From: a bacterium
GTDB lineage: Bacteria > Patescibacteria > Dojkabacteria > JAKAPS01 > JAJZLI01
DNA: 6,118 bases
Assembly (NCBI GenBank): GCA_021805885.1
Contig: JAJZDR010000042.1
Coordinates: 1 to 6,118 of the forward strand
Reading direction: 5' to 3'
Positions 1 to 6,118 of the stretch are shown here, in pieces. Each line of letters opens with the position of its first letter. The first letter of the stretch is position 1. The notes under the pieces were generated by a model that was not told where the DNA came from, did not search any database, and saw nothing but the letters and a program-made list of their open reading frames with translations. The position numbers and the translations under genes were made by a program.

Positions 1-435
1 ATGAGAACAAAGGCTCGTAGGTTAAATATTGAAACAAAGATAGATATGATTATTGTGGATTATCTTCAACTTGCAGTAGGTATTAATACAGAGAATAGGG
101 TACAGGAAGTATCAGAAATATCTAGATTTTTAAAAAATTTAGCAAGAGAACTTAAAGTCCCTGTTATAGCAGCTAGTCAGCTTTCACGTGCAGTTGAAAC
201 ACGAACCTCACGTAGACCTCAACTTTCAGATTTAAGGGAATCAGGAGCTATAGAACAAGATGCAGATGTTGTTATATTTCTAGATAGAGAAGAACTTTAT
301 GACTTTGAGACAGAAAGGAAAGGTATAGCAGATGTTATTATTGCAAAACATAGAAATGGACCTACTGGTCAACTTGAGCTTAGATTTGTAAAAGAGCAAG
401 CTCAATTTGTTAATCTCTCAAAAAGGAAAGAATAA
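1..435 (+). CDS. dnaB: Replicative DNA helicase DnaB, C-terminal part (5' end outside window)
   Basis: This is the last 144 residues of the ring-shaped hexameric helicase that unwinds DNA at the replication fork. Numbering from the window edge, the RecA-like ATPase core shows the Walker B strand MIIVDYLQL (Asp20), the sensor-like strand ending ASQLSR (Gln60), the very conserved block [13 protein letters not shown] (77-89), and the AKHRNGPTG motif (115-123), whose basic residues act as the arginine finger and contact the neighbouring subunit's nucleotide. The Walker A motif and N-terminal domain must lie upstream, since the family is about 450 residues long. The ATG at base 1 falls inside the conserved core (MRTKARR...), so it is an internal Met and not the start. 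It ends with TAA shortly after the family's usual terminal strand. No intein is present in this part. Identification is firm; only the upstream extent is unknown. Confidence 0.96.
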   Translation: MRTKARRLNIETKIDMIIVDYLQLAVGINTENRVQEVSEISRFLKNLARELKVPVIAASQLSRAVETRTSRRPQLSDLRESGAIEQDADVVIFLDREELYDFETERKGIADVIIAKHRNGPTGQLELRFVKEQAQFVNLSKRKE

Positions 436-482
436 ATCCTCTGTTATTGCCAATCTATTTTATGTCAATATATTTTTTAATC

Positions 483-491
483 TGGTATAAT
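483..491 (+). promoter_or_regulatory. Extended -10 promoter for the recA-recJ-rel-def operon
   Basis: The sequence TGG followed by TATAAT (486-491) is a perfect -10 hexamer with the TGn extension, which can work without a good -35. At a 17-nt spacer the -35 position (463-468, TGTCAA) matches the consensus poorly. Transcription would begin near 498-500, giving a leader of only about 20 nt, AT-only in sequence and without a Shine-Dalgarno. No LexA-type operator (CTGT-N8-ACAG or GAAC-N4-GTTC) is visible in 436-520. The assignment is inference from sequence pattern, in a very AT-rich gap where chance TATAAT matches are common, but its placement just before recA supports it. Confidence 0.6.
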
Positions 492-520
492 AAATTCAAT
501 AATATTATATATATAAATCT

Positions 521-1543
521 ATGGCTAAAGGAGAAAACAGTAAAATTGCAGATATGAAAAAAGTAGATTTCAATAAGGATGAAACATTAAAAATAGCTTT
601 AGATCAAATTGAAAAACAATTTGGAACAGGTTCTGTTATGAAACTTGGAGATAGACCTCAAGGAAAGATGGATGTGTATAAAACAGGTGCTATATCTCTA
701 GATTATGCATTGGGTGTTGGAGGAATTCCACGCGGTCGAATAATAGAGATATATGGACCAGAATCTTCTGGAAAAACTACATTAGCCCTACATATTATAG
801 CAGAAGCACAGAAAGCTGGTGGAAAGGCAGTATATATTGATGCAGAACATGCTTTAGATCCAAACTATGCAAGAAGAATTGGTGTTGATATAGACAACCT
901 TTTTCTATCTCAACCAGACTATGGAGAACAAGCTTTAGAAATCACAGAGACTTTGATACGCTCTGGTTCAATAGATGTTGTTGTTATTGATTCTGTAGCT
1001 GCATTAACTCCTAAGGCTGAAATAGAAGGAGAAATGTCTGATGCATCAATAGGTTTGCAAGCAAGATTAATGTCAAAGGCTATGAGGAAACTAACGTCAA
1101 TATCTGCTAGATCTAATTGTACTGTTATATTTATAAATCAATTGAGAATGAAAATTGGTGTTATGTTTGGCTCTCCAGAAACTACAACTGGTGGAAATGC
1201 TTTAAAATTCTATTCCTCAATAAGGATCGATGTAAGAAGAAAAGAAAAGATCACAAAAGGAGATGCCATTATAGGACATGTTGTTCTTGCTAAGGTTGTT
1301 AAAAATAAAGTAGCCCCTCCATTTAAAGAGGCTTCTTTTGATATAATTTTTCCTGATGGAATATCACGAGAAAGTGCTCTTATTGATACTGCTTTGACTT
1401 TGGGAGTTTTGGAAAGGTCAGGTGCTTGGTTTAAAATGGGAGATAGTCAGCTTGCACAAGGTAAAGATGCTATGAAAGCGCTTCTTCATGATGATGAATC
1501 TTTATATAAAAAGGTTGATGAAGAAGTAAGATCAAAGATGTAG
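521..1543 (+). CDS. recA: Recombinase RecA
   Basis: RecA is the ATP-dependent strand-exchange protein that polymerises on single-stranded DNA for homologous recombination and repair, and in many bacteria triggers LexA cleavage. Visible are the N-terminal polymerisation helix (about 20-35, [10 protein letters not shown]), Walker [10 protein letters not shown] (79-87), Walker B VVVIDS with Asp157, the L1-side motif PKAEIEG (164-170), NQLRMKIG (206-213) with its Gln/Arg signalling residues, and DNA-binding loop L2 [15 protein letters not shown] (217-231). The C-terminal domain (about 280-340) ends at EEVRSKM, so the acidic tail of E. coli RecA is absent; 340 aa is short but normal for the family. 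The ATG at 521 has no Shine-Dalgarno. The in-frame Met12 (base 554) would match E. coli RecA's N-terminal length better, but its nearest purine tract (AAAGGAGA, 527-534) is about 20 nt away, too far for a normal RBS. recJ follows 10 nt downstream. Confidence 0.98.
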   Translation: MAKGENSKIADMKKVDFNKDETLKIALDQIEKQFGTGSVMKLGDRPQGKMDVYKTGAISLDYALGVGGIPRGRIIEIYGPESSGKTTLALHIIAEAQKAGGKAVYIDAEHALDPNYARRIGVDIDNLFLSQPDYGEQALEITETLIRSGSIDVVVIDSVAALTPKAEIEGEMSDASIGLQARLMSKAMRKLTSISARSNCTVIFINQLRMKIGVMFGSPETTTGGNALKFYSSIRIDVRRKEKITKGDAIIGHVVLAKVVKNKVAPPFKEASFDIIFPDGISRESALIDTALTLGVLERSGAWFKMGDSQLAQGKDAMKALLHDDESLYKKVDEEVRSKM

Positions 1544-1553
1544 CGTTTTTTAT

Positions 1554-3365
1554 ATGGCTCAATGGAAATTATACCCTAAAATAAAGGATCTCAGAACAAA
1601 GGATCTAAATCCAGGAATATCTTTATATAAAGATTTAAATTTGGATGATATCATAATTCAACTTCTATATAATAGAGGTATATTGGAGGGTTCTAGTCTT
1701 TTAGATCTAAAATCTTTTCTTTATGATGAAATAGATTCCACAATATTAAAAAATAGAGACCCATATAAATTCAAGGATATGAAACTTACTATTGCAAGAA
1801 TAAAAAAAGCTGTTAAATCTAGGGAAAAAATACAAATTTATGGGGATTATGATGTTGATGGAATATGTGCAACCTCAATTTTATGGGATTTTTTATATAA
1901 CAAAATGAAAGCTGATGTCAGACCATTTATACCCTCTAGGTTTATAGATGGGTATGGGCTTAATAAAACTCAGATAGAAAAAGCATCTAAAGAAGGAATA
2001 ACTTTGATTATAACTGTAGATTGCGGAATTCGAGATGTAGAAAATGCTAAAATTGCAAAAAATCTTGGGATTGACCTTATAATTACAGATCACCATTTAC
2101 CTCCTCAAACTCTTCCCCAATCTTATGCAATAATACACCCTACTATAGGGTATGATTATCCAGATTTATGTGGAGCAGGTGTTGCACTGAAAATTGTAGA
2201 GGCATTATCTAAAGAGTCTAAACCCAAAGATTCTAAATCTAGTAGTAGATCCAACAAGGCAAGGTATGGGGATTTTGATATAAGTGAATATTATGATCTT
2301 GCTGCCTTAGCTACTGTTTGCGATGTATCTAATCTAACAGGTGAAAACAGATCAATTCTAAAGAAAGGTCTTAATGTTATTAATATGAGAAAGAGAAAAG
2401 GTTTGGATGCACTCATTAGTGTATCTGAAATTGATAATATTGATGTTTATAAAATAGGGTATATATTAGGTCCTAAAATTAATGCTACAGGAAGGTTATA
2501 TGATGCATTAGATGGTGTTCGACTGCTAAATACACAAAATCAAGAAGTGGCAGAGAAGCTGTCAAAAAAATTACATGGTATGAATATTGAAAGACAGAAG
2601 TTAACATTCAATGGAGTAGAAAAAGCCAAAACAAAAATTAGTAAAGATGATTTTTTTAATCTTGTTTATGACGATACTTGGCATGAAGGGATTGTAGGAC
2701 TAATAGCAGGAAGATTAACTTCTGAGACAGGGAAACCTACTATTGCACTAACAAAAAAAGGAGATCTATATATAGGTTCAGGTAGATCTATAGAAGGGTT
2801 TAATATTGTTGAAGCACTTGATGAATTTTCGGATATTTTAGAAGCGTATGGAGGTCATGCAGCAGCTTGTGGTCTGAGGATAAAAAAAGAAAATATAGAA
2901 GAATTGAAGAATGGATTGAATAAACTCGCCGAAAAATATTTCAAAGAATTTGAATCCCACGGATCCAGCTCTGGAAATAAATCTTTAAATATAGGAAATG
3001 ATTTCAAGATAATTCATATTGATACGCAAATAGCTCTAAGCGATATAACTTTTGATTTTTTGTATAAAATAAAAATTTTAGAACCATATGGGAGAGGTAA
3101 TGCTATACCTACTTTTAAAGTTGCTGGGGCTGAAGTGTTATCAGTTTTCAATATAGGGGCTAAAGATAATTTTGTAAAAATGAAAATTACTGATAAAAAT
3201 TCAGGAAATGTATTTGATGCTGTATGGTTTTCATCTATATATAAACCTGATCAGATAATAAACTTTTCATATGTTGATATTGCTTTTACTCTGGAGGACA
3301 ATGTATGGAGAGATAAACATAATCTTCAGCTTAAGGTTATTGATCTAAAACCACATATAGTTTAA
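1554..3365 (+). CDS. recJ: Single-stranded-DNA-specific exonuclease RecJ
   Basis: RecJ is a Mn/Mg-dependent 5'-to-3' exonuclease on single-stranded DNA, used in RecF-type recombination, mismatch repair and base-excision repair. The DHH domain motifs are complete: YGDYDVDG (96-103; Asp98, Asp100, Asp102), VDCG (155-158; Asp156), DHH (179-181) and CDVSNLTGENR (256-266; Asp257). GPKINATGR (306-314) follows. The DHHA1 domain shows WHEGIVG (376-382), GSGRS (408-412) and GGHAAACG (433-440). The C-terminal part, from about 484 and including EPYGRGN (510-516), resembles the OB-fold domain of RecJ. At 603 aa it is slightly longer than E. coli RecJ. The extra length includes a Ser/Lys-rich insert (about 219-237) between DHH and motif IV and a small Ser/Gly linker (466-476) before the OB region. 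The start ATG, 10 nt after the recA stop, has no Shine-Dalgarno. Expression is probably from the recA promoter. Motif IV has Cys256 where Ala is usual. Confidence 0.95.
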   Translation: MAQWKLYPKIKDLRTKDLNPGISLYKDLNLDDIIIQLLYNRGILEGSSLLDLKSFLYDEIDSTILKNRDPYKFKDMKLTIARIKKAVKSREKIQIYGDYDVDGICATSILWDFLYNKMKADVRPFIPSRFIDGYGLNKTQIEKASKEGITLIITVDCGIRDVENAKIAKNLGIDLIITDHHLPPQTLPQSYAIIHPTIGYDYPDLCGAGVALKIVEALSKESKPKDSKSSSRSNKARYGDFDISEYYDLAALATVCDVSNLTGENRSILKKGLNVINMRKRKGLDALISVSEIDNIDVYKIGYILGPKINATGRLYDALDGVRLLNTQNQEVAEKLSKKLHGMNIERQKLTFNGVEKAKTKISKDDFFNLVYDDTWHEGIVGLIAGRLTSETGKPTIALTKKGDLYIGSGRSIEGFNIVEALDEFSDILEAYGGHAAACGLRIKKENIEELKNGLNKLAEKYFKEFESHGSSSGNKSLNIGNDFKIIHIDTQIALSDITFDFLYKIKILEPYGRGNAIPTFKVAGAEVLSVFNIGAKDNFVKMKITDKNSGNVFDAVWFSSIYKPDQIINFSYVDIAFTLEDNVWRDKHNLQLKVIDLKPHIV

Positions 3366-3378
3366 TTAATTTAAATTT

Positions 3379-5352
3379 ATGGAGATAGTAGAGTATTCAG
3401 ATTTAATTTCTAATATAAAAAAGAAAAAAATAACTTCAAACTTAACAAAAATTGAAGAAGCATATGAACTTGCAAAGAAAGCTCATAAAGGCGTATTTAG
3501 GCTAACAGGAGAACCCTTTATACATCACCCTTTAGCTATCGCATTGATACTATCTAATCTTGGTCTTGATGAAAACTCCATTATTGCAGCACTCCTTCAT
3601 GATGTCGTAGAAGATTCGGATGTTACATTATTAGAAATAGAGGAGAAATTTGGAAAAACAGTTTCCAATATTGTTGATGGTGTAACAAAAATAAAGACGA
3701 TAGCTCACAAGAGTAGTGATTCAAAAAATCAAAATTTTGAAAATTTGAGAAAATTATTGATTGCATCTTCAGGAGATATACGAATAATTATTCTAAAAAT
3801 TGCTGATAGACTTCACAATATGAGAACCATAAGGGTAAAAAGTGAGGAAGAACAGATAAAATATGCAAAAGATACAATGATGGTTTATTCTCCAATATCT
3901 GAATATCTTGGTATGGGTGCTATGAAAGCTGAGCTTGATGATATATGTTTTGGAATACTGAATCCTAAAGAGAGTTTAGAGATAAATGAATATTTTAAAT
4001 CACATACTGAATATAATACTCAATTCATAAAAAAAGCAGAATTACAAATTTTTCGTGATCTAAAAAAAGCTGGGATTAGATCTGAAGTATTTGGAAGAAG
4101 GAAAAATCTATATAGTATATATAACAAGATATTAAAGCGTAATGGTTATTTTGATGTGGAATATATATCTAGATTGTCTGATTTGTGGGCCTTTACAGTT
4201 CTTGTAGATACAAAAGAAGATTGTTATAGGGGTCTTGGAGTTATTCATACCACATATAATTATGAAAGAGATAAATTTGATGATTATATAGCAAATCCTA
4301 AAAAAAATGGATTTAAGGCTATACAAACAACTGTTAGCCTTGATAATAAACCTGTAGAGATACAAATTAAAACATATAAGATGCATGAATACAATGAATA
4401 TGGACCTGCTTCTCATATTGCATACAAGATTAAAGGAAGCGGTGGTATTGGTACTGATAAATTTGCCTGGATAAAGAATTTAATGGAGTGGAACAAGAAA
4501 GATATTCTCCTTGATCAAGATCTTATTTTTAATCGTATATTTGTATGTACTCCGGAAGGTCTTGTTAAAGAGCTTGATAAAGACTCTACCCCAGTAGATT
4601 TTGCATACACGATACATACTCAAGTAGGAAATTCTATAAATGGTGCCAAAGTTAATGGGAAACTATCATCTATTGATACTAAATTACAAACTGGAGATAT
4701 CATTGAGATTCTTGTTGACAAATCTAGAAAATATCCCAAAAGAGATTGGCTTAATTACGCAAAGATGTCTCAAACAAGGAATATTATAAGAAAATGGTTA
4801 AGGATAGAGGAGGAGGAGAGAAAACTAAGTGAACAAAGTAAAGATTCTGAGTCTAGTAAGACTCATGATCAAAATATAAAATTCAAGAAACATAATGATC
4901 AGAATAAGGATATAGTTATAATAAAAGGAGCTACGAATGTGCCTTACAAATTTGCAAAATGTTGTAATCCTATTCCTCCTGATCATATTACAGGAAGTGT
5001 TTCCCTATCAGGAATTATTATGATACACAAATCTTCCTGTAAAAATCTTGACTTAGGTCTTGATTTAGGTATATCTGATGATAAACATAGATTCATAGAG
5101 GTTTTATGGAACAATAAAAGTGCTTATTTAACAACATCTCTATTTATAGAAAGTTCAGATAAATCTAGCATTGATAATGTTTTAAATACAATATTAAAAA
5201 AACAAATAACAATAGAGAACTTTAATACTAAATCTATGGATGATCATTTTGAGACCATAATAGATATTGATGTATCTACAAAAAATCAGCTTAATGATAT
5301 AATAATAACTCTACAATATATAAAAGGTATAAATAAAGTAAAAAGACAATGA
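3379..5352 (+). CDS. relA/spoT: RelA/SpoT-family (p)ppGpp synthetase/hydrolase (long RSH)
   Basis: Long RSH proteins make and/or degrade the alarmone (p)ppGpp and sense starved ribosomes. The N-terminal HD hydrolase is intact: His50, the H74-D75 pair in LLHDVVEDS with Glu78/Asp79, and ADRLHNMRT with Asp143 and Asn147. The synthetase domain (about 215-350) keeps Arg240/Lys242/Lys250, the metal-binding Asp268 and catalytic Glu327 in VEIQIKT. However, it has Thr273 for the usual Arg after DLxAx, and GFKAIQTT (311-318) for the usual GYQSxHTT. The TGS domain (about 382-447) contains TPVDFAYTIHTQVG. The zinc-finger-like region has CC (528-529), His550 and Cys554. A divergent ACT-like end covers about 573-657. 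Between TGS and zinc finger the usual helical domain is replaced by about 30 polar residues (483-511), which accounts for the 657-aa length against roughly 700-740. It starts 13 nt after recJ without a Shine-Dalgarno and overlaps def by 4 nt. Probably bifunctional or hydrolase-biased; synthetase activity is uncertain. Confidence 0.93.
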   Translation: MEIVEYSDLISNIKKKKITSNLTKIEEAYELAKKAHKGVFRLTGEPFIHHPLAIALILSNLGLDENSIIAALLHDVVEDSDVTLLEIEEKFGKTVSNIVDGVTKIKTIAHKSSDSKNQNFENLRKLLIASSGDIRIIILKIADRLHNMRTIRVKSEEEQIKYAKDTMMVYSPISEYLGMGAMKAELDDICFGILNPKESLEINEYFKSHTEYNTQFIKKAELQIFRDLKKAGIRSEVFGRRKNLYSIYNKILKRNGYFDVEYISRLSDLWAFTVLVDTKEDCYRGLGVIHTTYNYERDKFDDYIANPKKNGFKAIQTTVSLDNKPVEIQIKTYKMHEYNEYGPASHIAYKIKGSGGIGTDKFAWIKNLMEWNKKDILLDQDLIFNRIFVCTPEGLVKELDKDSTPVDFAYTIHTQVGNSINGAKVNGKLSSIDTKLQTGDIIEILVDKSRKYPKRDWLNYAKMSQTRNIIRKWLRIEEEERKLSEQSKDSESSKTHDQNIKFKKHNDQNKDIVIIKGATNVPYKFAKCCNPIPPDHITGSVSLSGIIMIHKSSCKNLDLGLDLGISDDKHRFIEVLWNNKSAYLTTSLFIESSDKSSIDNVLNTILKKQITIENFNTKSMDDHFETIIDIDVSTKNQLNDIIITLQYIKGINKVKRQ

Positions 5353-5852
5353 GTGTAAATATTGTATTAAAAGGTGATAGTAGGTTAACCAAAAAATCGG
5401 AGGAAGTCTCTAAGTTTGATAATAATTTAAAAAATTTATCTTTAGAGATGATAAAATATGGAAAATCTGTCAATAATTGTGTAGGGCTATGTGGGTGTCA
5501 GGTTGGAGAAAATAAAAGGATGTGTGTCGCAGAAATAGACGGAAAATGGAATGTTTTTATCAATCCAAAAATAATATATAAATCTAATACATTATCTGAT
5601 GAATGGGAGGGTTGTATGAGTCTTAAGGAAGGTAATTTATATGGAAATGTAAAAAGGCCATCTAAAATCATTGTTGAATATAAAGATGAATCATTTAAAA
5701 GGAGAATAATGCAATTTGAAGGTTTCTATTCTCATTTGTTGCAACATGAAATTGATCATATGGATGGATTGATGTTCCTAGATAGGATGGAGAATCCCAT
5801 AAAGCTTTTGACTGATAAAGATCTTGAAATTCTATATAAAGACTCTGAGTAG
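5349..5852 (+). CDS. def: Peptide deformylase
   Basis: Peptide deformylase removes the formyl group from the initiator Met of nascent proteins at the ribosome exit, using Fe(II) or Zn(II). All three family motifs are present. Motif I is GLCGCQ (46-51), retaining catalytic Gln51. Motif II is EGCMSL (87-92), with metal ligand Cys89. Motif III is HEIDH (133-137), with ligands His133/His137 and general base Glu134. Length (167 aa) is typical. Motif I is unusual: the common form is GxGLAAxQ, while here residues 44, 48 and 50 are all Cys. The start ATG overlaps the rel stop as ATGA, so translation is probably coupled to rel; no Shine-Dalgarno precedes it. Residues 149-167 form a short C-terminal tail after the HEIDH helix. 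It is the last gene of the apparent operon, and no clear stem-loop terminator follows its TAG. Confidence 0.94.
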   Translation: MSVNIVLKGDSRLTKKSEEVSKFDNNLKNLSLEMIKYGKSVNNCVGLCGCQVGENKRMCVAEIDGKWNVFINPKIIYKSNTLSDEWEGCMSLKEGNLYGNVKRPSKIIVEYKDESFKRRIMQFEGFYSHLLQHEIDHMDGLMFLDRMENPIKLLTDKDLEILYKDSE

Positions 5853-5933
5853 AATATACATGAAATTTGGATAAAACGCCCTATTAATAAATGTTGTATT
5901 AAAGCCATAATTTGATAACTGGTCATATATATA

Positions 5934-5962
5934 TTGCAATTACAACTAAATATGTATATACT
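5934..5962 (+). promoter_or_regulatory. Candidate sigma70-type promoter for the HU gene
   Basis: TTGCAA (5934-5939) and TATACT (5957-5962) are separated by 17 nt. They match the -35 consensus at 4 of 6 positions and the -10 at 5 of 6. Transcription would start near 5969, giving a leader of about 83 nt before the HU start. A second -10-like TATAGT at 5993-5998 has no suitable -35. The rest of the 199-nt gap between def and HU shows no tRNA, convincing terminator hairpin or further gene. The call is pattern-based, in AT-rich DNA. Confidence 0.5.
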
Positions 5963-6034
5963 TCCTTTAAATGTTATCATAGAGGTATTTTCTATAGTGT
6001 CGACATTTAGAAGTACCCAAAAAATGATTCAAAT

Positions 6035-6046
6035 AAAGGAGGTGAT
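6035..6046 (+). promoter_or_regulatory. Exceptionally strong Shine-Dalgarno of the HU gene
   Basis: AAAGGAGGTGAT is complementary over 12 nt to the usual bacterial 16S rRNA 3' end. GGAGG lies 9 nt before the ATG at 6052, which fixes that start. It shows that this organism's ribosomes can use SD pairing, unlike what the recA, recJ, rel and def starts would suggest. Confidence 0.9.
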
Positions 6047-6051
6047 TATCA

Positions 6052-6118
6052 ATGTTAAGAACAGAATTAGCTGAGAAAATGGCAGCCTCAACAGGGCTTA
6101 CAAAAAGAGCTGCAAATC
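6052..6118 (+). CDS. hup: HU/IHF-family DNA-binding protein, N-terminal fragment (3' end outside window)
   Basis: Only 22 codons are visible, reading MLRTELAEKMAASTG then LTKRAAN. This is the two-helix N-terminal pattern of HU (compare the family form x-K-x-E-L-x-x-x-[VI]-A-x-x-x-G-L-[ST]-K-K-x-A). HU is a small (about 90 aa) dimeric nucleoid protein that bends and compacts DNA. The helical core and start of the dimer interface are seen; the DNA-gripping beta arms lie beyond the window. The very strong Shine-Dalgarno and separate promoter fit an abundant protein expressed independently of the preceding operon. Whether it is HU or an IHF-like paralogue cannot be decided from this fragment. Confidence 0.8.
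   Translation, partial: MLRTELAEKMAASTGLTKRAAN

Noticed and set aside
447..452. TTGCCA as a -35 element for the recA promoter
   Set aside because: It is 33 nt from the TATAAT hexamer, far beyond the 16-18 nt needed.
441..456. CTGT half-site resembling an E. coli SOS box upstream of recA
   Set aside because: The bases 8 nt further on are ATCT, not ACAG, so the second half-site is missing.
499..508. Palindrome ATAATATTAT near the predicted recA transcription start
   Set aside because: It is a pure A/T palindrome in nearly pure A/T DNA, expected by chance.
1893..2096. Reverse-strand open frame of 67 codons inside recJ
   Set aside because: It lies opposite conserved RecJ motifs II and III, has no recognisable domain, and its composition is that of an antisense shadow.
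4132..4416. Reverse-strand open frame of 94 codons inside rel
   Set aside because: It is antisense to the conserved synthetase domain; the Ile/Phe/Tyr/Cys-rich product is typical of reverse reading of an AT-rich gene.
5350..5358. Possible recoding of TGA (Gly), since the rel TGA stop is followed two codons later by TAA
   Set aside because: All genes are full length with normal GGN glycine codons and no in-frame TGA; the rel TGA is explained by the ATGA overlap with def.
5291..5473. Reverse-strand open frame spanning the rel-def junction
   Set aside because: It is fully antisense to two real genes and shows no motif; the hydrophobic composition reflects AT-rich codons.
5853..5933. Rho-independent terminator or small RNA after def
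   Set aside because: I found no GC-containing stem followed by a T-run, and no tRNA-like or known riboswitch-like core.
5756..5980. Reverse-strand open frame covering the def 3' end and intergenic region
   Set aside because: Half is antisense to def, including its HEIDH end; no family features or supported RBS.

Overview
The window is a compact, AT-rich (by eye roughly one-third GC or less) stretch of bacterial chromosome with every recognisable gene on the + strand. It starts inside the 3' end of dnaB (replicative helicase) and ends 22 codons into an HU-type DNA-binding protein gene. Between them lie recA, recJ, a long RelA/SpoT homologue (rel) and def (peptide deformylase). All are housekeeping families. 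I see no mobile element, CRISPR array, tRNA or rRNA gene, or accessory cassette.

Layout: the dnaB tail (1-435) is followed by an 85-nt gap carrying a good extended -10 promoter (TGG-TATAAT, 483-491). recA (521-1543), recJ (10-nt gap), rel (13-nt gap) and def (4-nt ATGA overlap) form an apparent single operon. A 199-nt intergenic stretch (5853-6051) then holds a plausible sigma70-type promoter and an exceptionally strong Shine-Dalgarno for the HU gene, which runs off the window.

The operon groups homologous recombination (RecA), single-strand 5'-3' exonuclease end processing (RecJ), (p)ppGpp turnover (Rel) and N-terminal deformylation of nascent proteins (Def). RecA and RecJ have an obvious functional link. 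Rel and Def may simply share growth-linked expression.

The genes use the standard code: proteins are full length without reading through TGA, and Trp is TGG. Four of the five visible gene starts (recA, recJ, rel, def) have no recognisable Shine-Dalgarno, whereas HU has a 12-nt perfect one. AT-richness, short gaps, trimmed proteins (RecA without an acidic tail, Rel without most of its central helical region) and the general look of DnaB, RecA and Def suggest a small-genome bacterium, possibly of the Patescibacteria/CPR type. This assignment is an impression, not a demonstration, and other low-GC phyla are not excluded.

I found no convincing new system. The most interesting points are a Rel protein with an intact hydrolase but several substitutions in its synthetase site, a cysteine-rich motif I in the deformylase, and the contrast between SD-less operon genes and the HU start.
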